Of a stretch of 64,000 bases of DNA, positions 27,515 through 37,194 are shown piece after piece. The position numbers and the translations under genes are program-made. Origin of the DNA: CBDFKQ01 sp965248855 (GTDB lineage: Bacteria > Bacteroidota > Bacteroidia > Cytophagales > 172606-1); contig CBDFKQ010000005.1 of NCBI GenBank assembly GCA_965248855.1, positions 62,001-126,000 on the forward strand, written 5' to 3'. The stretch's first letter is position 1; the number at the start of each line of letters is the position of its first letter. The notes beneath the pieces were generated by a model. That model was not told the origin of the DNA. It saw only the letters and a program-made list of their open reading frames with translations, and did no database searches.

Positions 27515-29742
27515 TAAAATTTTAAATGAAGTGTGATAAAATAATTACGGGGAGCTTGTACAAAATAATACGGAACATTGGCTTGCACCTGCCCTGAAGT
27601 AAAATATTGCCTGTCAGTAAAATTATTTACCCGGAAAGAAACAGAATGTTTTTTGTAAAAATTAATTGTGGCTGCAAAATCCATAATAAAAAACGAAGGT
27701 GTTATAAATTTTTTATTATTATCGTTCGCTAAAAATGATTCACTAACATATTTCCCTGAAATTCGGAAAACTGCAATATTTTTAATTTTATATTCCAAGG
27801 TATTATTTAAAATCCAATTCGGTGAAAGCAAAGGAGTAATATTTTGATAATTAATATTTGCCGAATCGGTTTCAGGCAAATATGTTTTTATTAGCGAATA
27901 TAAATAGGCTGAATTTTGTGTAAAAGTAAGTTGAGGTAGAACTTTCCAGGTCAAACTCCATTCAATCCCTCGTCTGAAACTTTCAGCCACATTTTTTCTA
28001 AGCGGTAAACCTATATAACTTAATTTACCAATGGGTGCAATTTCATTTTTAAATCGCATTTCAAAAATATTTGCCTGCACTGAAAAGTTTGAGAGTGTGA
28101 TATGAGTACCAAATTCATAATCAGTAACGTTTTCGGGTTTTACTTTAGTAAAATCACCAATCAATTTTATATTATTGGTATCCAAATCATCAAATCCTGC
28201 AAATATATCATTTCTAGTAGGTTCTCGAGATGTTTTACCAACGGATGCATACATATTTATAATATCATTTAATTGATAGTTTATTCCTGCTTTAGGATTG
28301 AAGAATGTCCAATTAGTTTTATTATTATTTAAATGATAATTTTTATCAGGCCGGTAATTGAAAGAACTTTGTCTTACTTGTAAATCAATAAAAAAGATAA
28401 ATTTATTAATTGAGTAATTGAGTTTAGTAAATGCTGATATCTCCTTTTTATAACCCGAATTAAAATAAACATGATTTGAAATAAAAGGTTGAATGGCCGA
28501 AAAGTGGTCGCGTTTATACGTATTTGCATGTACTCCTGCATAAACTTGCCAATTATTTTTCGAGAAATTTAAATTAATTACTGCTCCGGAGAAATGTGAA
28601 GCCACTGCAAAATTTTGAATAAGGGTAGGAGAAAATTTTATATCATAGCCACCATCCAGATGGGTATAATAAGTTGATGCAGTAAGGGTAGTATTTTTAT
28701 TTAAGCTCCTAACATATTGTAGTTGAGCTAAATCTTGCATAAAATTATCCTTTTCATCATTTGAAATGCTATTTATTCTGGGATCTATTTTTATGCTGTC
28801 TATCGAAACCGGATTATAAGCCAAATCGTTTTTTGTCCTTCCTGAAAAAGCTGTAAATTTTATTAAATATTTTTTTGCAAAATAAGCTCCGCTCATAAAA
28901 AAAGAATTGGCATGAGTGCCGGAGTGATATTTATAACCTTCAGAATTAATTAAAGAATATCTTCCATAAAAAGAAAATCCGTTTTTCATTAATCCCGTAT
29001 AAAATCCCGAACTAATTCTATAAGAATTATACGAACCTTTACCAATTTGAAGATCGGATGATGAAGAAGAATCTGCAAGATTAACTGATTCGAAATTAAC
29101 AGAACCTGCATAAGAAGCTGTTCCGTTGGTGCTTGAACCAACACCCCGTTGAATTTGTAATGATTGCAAATTATTTGCAAAATCTGCAAAATTTGCAAAG
29201 TATACGCCCTGATCTTCCGGTTCATTAAGTGGCAAACCATTTAAGGTAAAATTAATTCTGCTTTGATCAATTCCTCTCAAACGCATGTAAGAGTAACCAA
29301 AATGATTTCCACCATCCGAATAAAAATTTACAGAAGGAGTTTGCGCAAGCAACACAGGCATTTCTTGTCCTGAATAAATTTTTGCAATTTCTGTTTTATC
29401 AATTGTTTTTTGGGAAACCGGTGCAATTTCATTTACCCGGATGGCACTGATTATAACCTCTTCAGAAATAAAATTTTGCGGGTCTAATGAAAATATAAGG
29501 TTTTGATTTTCATTAAAATCGATTTTGGTTTGGTAGGTTTTGTAATTTACATGACTAATTTGGATGGTGTACATGCCATTAGGAATATTATTTAAAAGAA
29601 ATTTTCCGTTTTCGTCAGCAGATATTCCTTTTTTTAATTCTATAATTTGAATTGTAGCATTGGGAATTGGTTTACCGGTGCTTTTATCTGTAACCTGGCC
29701 TGTAAGTAAGAATAATGTTGTAAAAATAGTAGCGACTATCAT
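27514..29742 (-). CDS. TonB-dependent outer-membrane receptor, coupled to nadR
   Basis: A 742-residue receptor with a short signal peptide (to about residue 16), an N-terminal carboxypeptidase-regulatory-like domain (GQVTDKSTGKPIPNATIQI, residues ~15-90), the plug (MPVLLAQTPSVNFYSDGG, MRLRGIDQSRINFTLNGLPLNEPED) and a 22-strand-type barrel ending in aromatic ITLHLKF. It is not a SusC-type protein. The gene overlaps nadR by one base, so its cargo is inferred to be a NAD precursor; a metal or thiamin-like cargo cannot be excluded. A good promoter and a palindrome precede it. Confidence 0.9.
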   Translation of the reverse strand: MIVATIFTTLFLLTGQVTDKSTGKPIPNATIQIIELKKGISADENGKFLLNNIPNGMYTIQISHVNYKTYQTKIDFNENQNLIFSLDPQNFISEEVIISAIRVNEIAPVSQKTIDKTEIAKIYSGQEMPVLLAQTPSVNFYSDGGNHFGYSYMRLRGIDQSRINFTLNGLPLNEPEDQGVYFANFADFANNLQSLQIQRGVGSSTNGTASYAGSVNFESVNLADSSSSSDLQIGKGSYNSYRISSGFYTGLMKNGFSFYGRYSLINSEGYKYHSGTHANSFFMSGAYFAKKYLIKFTAFSGRTKNDLAYNPVSIDSIKIDPRINSISNDEKDNFMQDLAQLQYVRSLNKNTTLTASTYYTHLDGGYDIKFSPTLIQNFAVASHFSGAVINLNFSKNNWQVYAGVHANTYKRDHFSAIQPFISNHVYFNSGYKKEISAFTKLNYSINKFIFFIDLQVRQSSFNYRPDKNYHLNNNKTNWTFFNPKAGINYQLNDIINMYASVGKTSREPTRNDIFAGFDDLDTNNIKLIGDFTKVKPENVTDYEFGTHITLSNFSVQANIFEMRFKNEIAPIGKLSYIGLPLRKNVAESFRRGIEWSLTWKVLPQLTFTQNSAYLYSLIKTYLPETDSANINYQNITPLLSPNWILNNTLEYKIKNIAVFRISGKYVSESFLANDNNKKFITPSFFIMDFAATINFYKKHSVSFRVNNFTDRQYFTSGQVQANVPYYFVQAPRNYFITLHLKF

Positions 29743-29791
29743 TAGTGTAAATTTTACACAAAGATAAATGACAAAAAATCAATAAAGCAAA
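29741..29791 (-). promoter_or_regulatory. Promoter and operator-like palindrome of the TonB receptor-nadR operon
   Basis: On the minus strand TTTG (29791-29788), 21 nt, then TATCTTTG (29766-29759), a full Bacteroidota promoter. Directly downstream, over the expected start site, is the 15 bp palindrome GTGTAAA-T-TTTACAC (29745-29759). The half TTTACACTAAT occurs on the minus strand at 29752-29741 and again on the plus strand at 29805-29815, flanking the promoter. This is the layout of a repressor-controlled promoter; the repressor is not identified. Confidence 0.65.
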
Positions 29792-29815
29792 TCTTATTGT
29801 ATTTTTTACACTAAT

Positions 29816-30080
29816 AAAAAATATTTGTTGATTATGAGTGTTATTGTATTTAAAATAAAACATGTGACATGGCGAAAAGATAATTACACCAAAATAAATG
29901 TTATCAATTTTTAAAATTATATTTGAAATGTAAATAAATTAAACTGTAAACTTTTTTAGGACGAGGCACAATGCCTTAATGATAATTGTCACTAGGCAGA
30001 GCCGAACGACTGCGGAGGAATTAATATAAAAGTTTGTAAATCAGTAAATTATCATTTATTTGAAAAAAAATCACTACGAT
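29816..30080. other. Intergenic region, no intact gene
   Basis: Between the TonB receptor promoter and the methyltransferase. It holds the motif TTTTAGGACGAGGCACAA near 29957, similar to TTTTAGGACGAGACAAGG near 31160. No other feature was recognised. Confidence 0.4.
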
Positions 30081-30152
30081 ATGAAAATGAAAATTTTATT
30101 ACTTTCAGTAATATTTAGTTGATTATTTTTTGAGCAAGCGTTTACACAATAA
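30081..30152 (+). pseudogene. Remnant of a signal peptide-coding gene
   Basis: ATG at 30081 reads MKMKILLLSVIFS, then TGA (30120-30122), then in the same frame LFFEQAFTQ and TAA. With the TGA as TGG this would be a normal Bacteroidota signal peptide. No following mature sequence is visible before the methyltransferase start at 30190. It looks like the decayed start of a lost exported protein. Confidence 0.35.
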
Positions 30153-30189
30153 TTAGCGACCATCTTCACAAAACAAACCAAAGAGAACA

Positions 30190-30972
30190 ATGGGATCACA
30201 AAAAGTACAAGGCGAACTATGGGGCAAGCGCTCACAAGATTGGGCAGAATACCAAGAAAACACTGCACTGCCCGGCTACAACTATGCACTTGATTTTCTT
30301 AAATTAAATCAAAGCAATCATTTATTAGACGTCGGGTGTGGCTCCGGTTTATTTTGTAAGATAGCCACCGAAAAAGGTGCAAATGTAACAGGAATTGATG
30401 CAAGTGAAAATTTAATTACAGAAGCTAAGAAAAGAACTAATCCGGTAAAGTTTTTAACAGGCGAAATGGAAGACTTGCCATTTGATAACGAAAGTTTTGA
30501 TGTAGTAACCGGTTTTAATTCTTTTCAATATGCGGCAAATATTAAAAATGCATTAGTAGAAGCAGGAAGGGTGCTTAAAAAAAATGGCAAAATAGTAACT
30601 ATGATTTGGGGAAATAAAGAAGATTGCGAAATGTTTGTTTATATCAAAGCGATAGGAAGCCTTTTACCTCCACCTCCAACAGGTTCCGCAGGTCCATTCG
30701 CTCTTTCAGAAAATAAATTGCTGGAAAAAACCATTGAAGAGGCAGGTTTTAAAATAATTAATTCATCTGATATACCATGTATTTGGGATTATCCAAATAC
30801 TGAAATTGCATTACAAGGTCTTTTATCGGCAGGTCCTGCAGTCAAAGCTATAGACCTTGTGGGAAATGAAAAAGCACGAGAAACCGTTTTAAAATCAATT
30901 CAGCAATTTATAAAAAGCAATGGGCATGTAATAATTAAAAATAAATTGAGAGTGATTATTAGCGAAAAATAG
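30190..30972 (+). CDS. Class I SAM-dependent methyltransferase
   Basis: A 260-residue protein with the Rossmann motif I LLDVGCGSGLFCKIA around residues 45-59, the acidic end of strand 2 (VTGIDAS), and motif III-like LPFDNESFDVVTGFNSFQY near 97-115, as in UbiE/Methyltransf_11 proteins. The substrate cannot be deduced. It is preceded by signal peptide debris and followed by non-coding DNA, so it appears isolated; the local context suggests a region of gene turnover. Confidence 0.88.
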   Translation: MGSQKVQGELWGKRSQDWAEYQENTALPGYNYALDFLKLNQSNHLLDVGCGSGLFCKIATEKGANVTGIDASENLITEAKKRTNPVKFLTGEMEDLPFDNESFDVVTGFNSFQYAANIKNALVEAGRVLKKNGKIVTMIWGNKEDCEMFVYIKAIGSLLPPPPTGSAGPFALSENKLLEKTIEEAGFKIINSSDIPCIWDYPNTEIALQGLLSAGPAVKAIDLVGNEKARETVLKSIQQFIKSNGHVIIKNKLRVIISEK

Positions 30973-31403
30973 TTTCCCCCCGCTTGGCGTAGTCTTCATT
31001 TTCTTCTATTGCTTTAATTATTTCTGTTGATAGAAATAATTAAAATAACGTAATATATCCAACAAAGCGATAGGCTATTTGTAAAGTGGTTCTTCAGAAA
31101 ATAATGGAACGAAAATAATAGGACATTTCATTAATCAAAGATGTCATATTCGTGTGATTTTAGGACGAGACAAGGCTTCATTTACTCAAAATCATTTCTC
31201 TTTCAACTTCTTCGGATGCAAAACCTTATTTTATCTGTCATTCCCGATGCCGCGAAAAGCGAACATCCGGAATAGCGTGAATTAAATGAAATAAAAAATT
31301 GCCTTTATTTTTGGCTTACTTTTTTTTCAAAATTCAACACCTATAAGAAATTTTTATCATTGGTGTTGAATTTTGAGTTCTTAAAGTTCGACTAATTAAA
31401 TGG
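30973..31403. other. Intergenic region with two hairpins
   Basis: At 31240-31273 is a REP-like imperfect hairpin (ATTCCCGATG ... CATCCGGAAT, GC-richer than its surroundings). At 31328-31375 is a perfect 14 bp inverted repeat (CAAAATTCAACACC with its complement, 20 nt loop) just past the GH31 stop; it lacks a T-tract on either transcript. No gene was found. Confidence 0.5.
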
Positions 31404-33806
31404 TCATTGATAAATAATTGAAATAACCGATAGGGGAGTTTCATTTTTAGTAACAAACCTTATAACATTATTTGTTACATCGTATTTCCATTGGTTATTT
31501 TTCAATAATATTCCATCCACTTTAATTATCTTTGGCCGCTTTGAAGCAATCTCTAATTTATATACTCGTTTACGTTGGGCTTTCTTTATATTCCCATTAA
31601 TATTCTCAATAGTAAAAATTATTTTGTCAGCTTCTGCCTTGCACCGGAATGACGTTTTAAATATATCTCCTTTTAGATAATTGAAACTTATTCCATCATC
31701 TTCTAATAAGGTATATTCAGAAGACTTATCGGGAAAAACTTTTAATAAAAGTGTGTCGTTCTTTTTTTCGTCGATATACTGCATAGGTAATTGAAAAGGA
31801 ATAATAGCACCTGATTTTATAAATAATGCCCCACCTCTATTTTCAGGAATAGAATAAAATATATTTTGCCCCCCTCTATAAATTTTACCTGTCCAATAGT
31901 CTATCCATTTACCTTTAGGCAAATATATTTCGTTTGTATAAAAACCTACAAGTAAATTATCTCCAAACATATATTCTGAAGTATTATCCGCCACATTTAG
32001 ATCATCAGGATAGATCAATGGCAGGGGCCTGGCAATAGGTATACCCGTTAAAGCCCCATTTAAAGCAGTAGAATAAATATATGGACTAAGGCTATACCTT
32101 AGTTGGGTATAATATTTAAACATTTCTTTGTCAGATGTTTTAAAAAACCATGGATGGAATACGTAAGCCCAACTATTGAGTTGGGACCATGGCAAAAAAA
32201 GTCCCATATGTATCCCTTCTGCTAAAGGATATACCTGTTCGAGCATATCGCATGAAAGATTCATGTGGCCGGTCATAGCCTGATTCATTATATCAAACAA
32301 TGATTCTTTAGTTGCACCAATATCTCCTGTAGTAGCGGCACTCCAGTGCTGAATCCCCGTATAACCACCACAATAATGTTGAAAAGAACGTTGACCTGTG
32401 TGATTTTTAAACATCGTTGCAAGTTGCTTAGGAGATAACACTTGTGTTAAGTTGTGCATATCTTCATCTGTATGGCCATTATAATATTTACGATCTGGAT
32501 GTTCATCTATAATGCGGGAAGGATCAAGTTTGAAACCTTGCACACCCTGATCTATAAACTTAGTTAAATGCGGAAACCAATGTTCAAGGCCTGATAAGGG
32601 TTTGTTATCCCTTTTTGCAATTCTATCTTCCTCTTCCACGCTTAAATCCTGGTCTATACAAAGCCATAATGCCAACTTAAAACCCATATCCTTTAAACGT
32701 TGAATAAAAAGCGTACGTTTTGTATCGGCATTATTCCATGTCCAAGGCAGTTCCGCAGCAAATTTTTTATCATCCCAATCTTGTTTGGATGAAAAATCAT
32801 AATATTTCTTCATCCATTGCGGTTCTAAACAATAAATATCACAAGGTATTTTTTCTTGGCGAAAGTGTAAAGCATTTTCTAATACCTTAAATTGATCTTC
32901 CATGGTATTACTGTTAAATGTTAGGCCATATGCCCATTTAGGAAGAAGATAAGGCTTGCCTGTTAAAGTAGTATAATAATCAAGAATATCAAACATACTC
33001 TTCCCTGCAAACAGATAAAAATCAGCCTCTTGTGAGTTTTGAATTATATGAAGTGAGTCTTTATGAAAGTTACCGATATCAAAATAATGTTTTTTAGTTG
33101 TATTGTTTAAAATACCCCACCCTTTGGTACTCATTAAGAATGGAGAAGGTGATTCTGCCTTTTGATATTTAGCCCAAATGCGAAGAACTTCATTTCTGTG
33201 CTGAATGTGTTGCCTGCTTGCAGCACCCATTCCATACAATCTTTCGTTTTGATCTAAGGATAAGGAAAGAACATCAGCTTGTTTGTAATTTTTTATAGCA
33301 TCATCTCTATATGCTGAATTTTTATTAGTATTAATAGTATCACCAATAATGTTGTCGCTACTTTTTTCGTCAGGCATATAAGAACTTACCGATTTTTTTA
33401 ATTCTTGGAATTGATCATTTTCAATTTGAAGTGCTATATTAATTTTATTTATTAATACTTTTCCGTCGATATTTTTTAAAAGAAGGCTGCCATCCATGTA
33501 ATTAATTTGAAGAATAACTTTATCTGTCGTTATTGTAATGTTTCCGGTGCTGTCTACACGCTTAAAAGCAATCTCATCCCAATCCTTTTTGAGTATTTCA
33601 TATCGCTCCATTAAAGATTCCTTAAAAATACTGTCTCTTCTTTGTCGTATTCGGACTGTAGAAGCATTACAAACCTGTATTTTAACATATTGGTTATTTC
33701 TGAGTCTTATTATAAAAGAACTTTTTGAGGCAGGTTTACCATTTTGGGCGATGGATGAAATATATACAATTAAAAAAAAGAATTGTAAAATTATCTTTTT
33801 TAGCAT
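31404..33806 (-). CDS. Exported GH31-family glycoside hydrolase
   Basis: An 800-residue protein from the ATG at 33806 (MLKKIILQFFFLIVY, signal peptide ending SSIAQ). An upstream start at 33857 would overlap the previous gene by 44 bp and spoil the signal. The N-terminal beta domain is followed by the GH31 barrel: GLTFNSNTMEDQF, then GFKLDPS with Asp428 as the nucleophile and TTGDIGA with Asp495 as the acid/base, then two C-terminal beta domains. The KLDPS form differs from the WxDMNE of alpha-glucosidases and the KTDFGE of classical alpha-xylosidases, so alpha-xylosidase or alpha-galactosidase activity is possible but unproven. It is last gene of the susC operon. Confidence 0.88.
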   Translation of the reverse strand: MLKKIILQFFFLIVYISSIAQNGKPASKSSFIIRLRNNQYVKIQVCNASTVRIRQRRDSIFKESLMERYEILKKDWDEIAFKRVDSTGNITITTDKVILQINYMDGSLLLKNIDGKVLINKINIALQIENDQFQELKKSVSSYMPDEKSSDNIIGDTINTNKNSAYRDDAIKNYKQADVLSLSLDQNERLYGMGAASRQHIQHRNEVLRIWAKYQKAESPSPFLMSTKGWGILNNTTKKHYFDIGNFHKDSLHIIQNSQEADFYLFAGKSMFDILDYYTTLTGKPYLLPKWAYGLTFNSNTMEDQFKVLENALHFRQEKIPCDIYCLEPQWMKKYYDFSSKQDWDDKKFAAELPWTWNNADTKRTLFIQRLKDMGFKLALWLCIDQDLSVEEEDRIAKRDNKPLSGLEHWFPHLTKFIDQGVQGFKLDPSRIIDEHPDRKYYNGHTDEDMHNLTQVLSPKQLATMFKNHTGQRSFQHYCGGYTGIQHWSAATTGDIGATKESLFDIMNQAMTGHMNLSCDMLEQVYPLAEGIHMGLFLPWSQLNSWAYVFHPWFFKTSDKEMFKYYTQLRYSLSPYIYSTALNGALTGIPIARPLPLIYPDDLNVADNTSEYMFGDNLLVGFYTNEIYLPKGKWIDYWTGKIYRGGQNIFYSIPENRGGALFIKSGAIIPFQLPMQYIDEKKNDTLLLKVFPDKSSEYTLLEDDGISFNYLKGDIFKTSFRCKAEADKIIFTIENINGNIKKAQRKRVYKLEIASKRPKIIKVDGILLKNNQWKYDVTNNVIRFVTKNETPLSVISIIYQ

Positions 33807-33813
33807 AATGTTA

Positions 33814-36800
33814 TTATTTAGATTTAATAGCTTTAAGTTTACCTGAATTTGCAGCAACCAGCCACACAGCTTGTCTGTTCACTTTTAATCCGGCCATAGC
33901 ACGTATATCTCCCGGAAGAAAAATTCCACTTTGAGAGGCAGCGACGGGTTTGAAATTTCCTCTCCCATCGCCATTTAAGAGAAGACCTATTGAAGCGTCG
34001 TATCTACCGGTAACAAAATCAGGACTGTAAAAATTACCTGCTGTTAATACATCTAAGTTGCCATCTTTATCAAAATCCTGAACAACCATCGTTTGTATAG
34101 TAGAAAATTGAGCCTTTATAGGTAGAATATGATTAACAAATTTTCCCTTACCCTTATTTTCAATGTAAAGAGAGCTTAGGCATGTTGCTTTTAATATCAA
34201 TGCGTCTTTTCTATCGGCTTCGGTTAATATATTATTAAAATCTGCTTCTGCAAAAGCAGTATACGAGTTAAATTTTTTTTTAATTAGCGGATATTGAAGT
34301 GCAAGCCTGTCTCTATCTACAACCATGCATTCTTTACCATTTAAGTAATAGCTTAATAGAATTTCTGTTTTGTTATTACCATCCAGATCTTTAGCATATA
34401 CAGTCAGAGGCTCACTATAAGTCGCTTTAAATTTGGAGTTAAGACTCAGGTTTCCGGCCAAATAATCCAAGTCACCATCTTTATCAAAATCACCTGTTGC
34501 CAGACTAAAATACCAACCTGCCTGCTTTTCTATACCGGTATTTAAATTAACAAAAGCCTTACCCTTTATATTTTTAAAAAATAAAACAGGCATCCACTCT
34601 CCGGTGATGACAAGGTCAGTATAACCATCATTATCAAAATCAGACCATAATGCATCGGTCACCATGCCAATTTTACTAATTTCCTTACATAATTTTAGAG
34701 TAGAATTGCTGAAATTACCCTTACCATCATTTTCCAAAATAAAACTTTCCGGCGCATAAGGATATTTTGCCGGAATCACTCTGCCCCCTACAAATAAATC
34801 CAAGTCACCATCTTTGTCAAAGTCAATAGCTTTCACACAACTTCCACTGGAATATTCTATAGGAACTTCATGTATTTTTCTTTCAAAATTACCTTTGCCG
34901 TCATTTAAATAGAGCCTGTCCTGATATGGCTCCGAGAGAGCATTGTATTCATTTCCACCCGAAACTATATATAAATCAAGGTCACCATCATTATCAGCAT
35001 CAAAAAAAAGCCCTCCCATATCTTCAAATCCTGCATCCTGCATTTCTTTAGAAATGAATGATCCGTTAGCTTGTTGTAAAAATAATTTTCCTGAAATTTT
35101 AGCTGGCCCACCAATCCAAAAATCTTCACGACCGTTTCCATCTACATCTCCTACTGCAATGAAAGGCCCGTTCCTTGAAAATTTATGTGGCAATAAAGGT
35201 TCGAAATCAAAATCTTCAAAATCAATTTCTTTATGATCAAAATCAATTTTTAATTCCTCTGTGGCATCGTAAAAAAGAGGGTTTCCGGAAGAGTTATCAT
35301 CTAAAAATGTGAAATTTTGTGGTGGCCTGCATGCATTTTTATGTTCAATGGTAAGTGTTTGATTTGCTGAAGTATTCATCAGTTTTTGATATTTTCCATC
35401 CGGCCATAAAACTTCTATAATATCAATAAGGCTATCTTTACCTAATCCAAAATGTACCAGATATTGTTGAGTAGATTGAAAACCCCGATATAGATTATGC
35501 TCTAAGAATTGTAATTTTTTATTATGGGAAATTTTAATTTTTGCACCTTCAGAAATATAGCCTTTTAGTTTAATATTCAAAAAGTGATTTTTAAGAAGCT
35601 TATCACTATTGTTTTTAAATACAAAAGGTTTTGAGTTTAGGTTATTGGTCACTAAATCTAAATCACCATCATTATCTAAATCAACTAAAACGGTTCCATT
35701 AGAAAAACCTTCCCGGTCAAGCCCCCAATTTTTACTCTGGTCAGAAAAAGTTAAATCCGAATTATTTTTGTAAACAAAGTTTGGTTTGTCAACGCTCTCA
35801 AGGCCTTCTAATTTTTCTAAAAGCTGTTTTTTAATTGTAATGTAATCGTAGTTTTGCTTGCTGAATTCGTTACTTCTATAACTTGTAAAATCTGAGTTGG
35901 TAATGTCTTTAGGTATACCATTCGATATAAAAAGATCTTTCCAGCCATCATTATCTAAATCGGCAAACAAGGCTGACCAACTCCAATCGGTTTTACTTAC
36001 GCCTGCCAATTGTCCAATTTCAGAAAAAGAAATATTGCCATTTTGCATTCCATTATTAAGCTGTAAAACGTTTCTTGAGTATTGAGGTAAATAGCCTTGT
36101 AAGAGAGAAAATTTAAAAACATTATTTGTAACACCCATGCTCATTAATTTCTGGCGTTTATTTTCATATGGCAGCATGTCGGCCACGAAAATATCCGGCA
36201 GCATATCGTTATTAAAATCAGCAACATCACAACCCATCGAGAAACGGGAAGTATGGCTTAGGAGTTTTTTTACACTTTCTGTAAATGTCCCGTTTTTGTT
36301 ATTAATATAGATTAGATCATCATAAGCAAAATCGTTAGATATGTAAATATCCTGCCAGCCATCTGAATTAAGATCGGCAATTGCTATACCAAGTCCAAAA
36401 CCTTCTGTATTAATACCCGCCTGCTTAGAAACTTCAATAAATTTCCCGTTTTCGTTTTTAAATAATTTTCCATTACTGGGTCCGGAGCCATCTAAAGCTT
36501 TATCCTTAGGATAATTTGGGTTTAATTTACTGTGAAAATGAATTAATAAATATAAATCCAAATCACCATCTTTGTCGTAATCGAAAAAAGCTGCCTGGGT
36601 ACTAAAACCCTTGTAATCAATACCATATTCTTTTGCCTTTTCAATAAATTTTATGCTCCCGTCAGCTTGCTTTCCTAAATTAATAAAAAGTTGATTATGC
36701 GAATGGTTCAAGCCTGCGTTACAAACATAAATATCCTCCCAACCATCTTGGTTTACATCAGCAATACTCACACCCGTACCCCATCCTTTAGTTAAAATGC

Positions 36801-37131
36801 CTGCTTGCTCAGTTTGATCCAGAAACTTAAAATTTCCCTTATTGATATATAGTTTTCCTTGTACCTGGTTACCGGTAAAGAATAAATCACATAAACCATC
36901 ATTATTAAAATCGGCAGCTCCTACACCACTTCCATTGTAGAAATAATCGTATTCTAAAATATTATTTTCAAAATTGGGTTTCAATATATTTTCAAAAGTA
37001 ATACCGGTTTTTTCAACAGGTATGCTTTCGAAAAGAGTGCTTTTAATTTCTTTATCTTTCCAATCCTTACACGAACTAATAATAACACAATAGAATAGAG
37101 AAATTAGGCTTATCGAGAGAAAGTTTTTCAT
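33814..37131 (-). CDS. VCBS/FG-GAP repeat lipoprotein with UnbV/ASPIC domain
   Basis: A 1105-residue surface lipoprotein (ISSC lipobox, Cys21). FG-GAP/VCBS propeller repeats with calcium-loop motifs fill residues ~50-510 and ~640-1090 (DYDKDGDLDLY, DLNSDGWQDIY, DNDGDLDLYIVSGG). An UnbV/ASPIC domain lies at ~520-600 (GAKIKIS, FGLGKDSLIDIIEVLWPDG). Such CRTAC1-like proteins often accompany SusCD in Bacteroidota; a glycan-binding or scaffold role is inferred. It lies 63 bp after the beta-helix gene and 7 bp before GH31, in one operon. Confidence 0.9.
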   Translation of the reverse strand: MKNFLSISLISLFYCVIISSCKDWKDKEIKSTLFESIPVEKTGITFENILKPNFENNILEYDYFYNGSGVGAADFNNDGLCDLFFTGNQVQGKLYINKGNFKFLDQTEQAGILTKGWGTGVSIADVNQDGWEDIYVCNAGLNHSHNQLFINLGKQADGSIKFIEKAKEYGIDYKGFSTQAAFFDYDKDGDLDLYLLIHFHSKLNPNYPKDKALDGSGPSNGKLFKNENGKFIEVSKQAGINTEGFGLGIAIADLNSDGWQDIYISNDFAYDDLIYINNKNGTFTESVKKLLSHTSRFSMGCDVADFNNDMLPDIFVADMLPYENKRQKLMSMGVTNNVFKFSLLQGYLPQYSRNVLQLNNGMQNGNISFSEIGQLAGVSKTDWSWSALFADLDNDGWKDLFISNGIPKDITNSDFTSYRSNEFSKQNYDYITIKKQLLEKLEGLESVDKPNFVYKNNSDLTFSDQSKNWGLDREGFSNGTVLVDLDNDGDLDLVTNNLNSKPFVFKNNSDKLLKNHFLNIKLKGYISEGAKIKISHNKKLQFLEHNLYRGFQSTQQYLVHFGLGKDSLIDIIEVLWPDGKYQKLMNTSANQTLTIEHKNACRPPQNFTFLDDNSSGNPLFYDATEELKIDFDHKEIDFEDFDFEPLLPHKFSRNGPFIAVGDVDGNGREDFWIGGPAKISGKLFLQQANGSFISKEMQDAGFEDMGGLFFDADNDGDLDLYIVSGGNEYNALSEPYQDRLYLNDGKGNFERKIHEVPIEYSSGSCVKAIDFDKDGDLDLFVGGRVIPAKYPYAPESFILENDGKGNFSNSTLKLCKEISKIGMVTDALWSDFDNDGYTDLVITGEWMPVLFFKNIKGKAFVNLNTGIEKQAGWYFSLATGDFDKDGDLDYLAGNLSLNSKFKATYSEPLTVYAKDLDGNNKTEILLSYYLNGKECMVVDRDRLALQYPLIKKKFNSYTAFAEADFNNILTEADRKDALILKATCLSSLYIENKGKGKFVNHILPIKAQFSTIQTMVVQDFDKDGNLDVLTAGNFYSPDFVTGRYDASIGLLLNGDGRGNFKPVAASQSGIFLPGDIRAMAGLKVNRQAVWLVAANSGKLKAIKSK

Positions 37132-37194
37132 ATTACCACAAAATATTTATGATAAGAATGTATACATCCTTATCATAAATGTTATAACTATCAA

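Noticed and set aside
31328..31375. 14 bp inverted repeat as the GH31 terminator
   Set aside because: On the minus strand the stem is followed by As, not Ts, and the loop is 20 nt.
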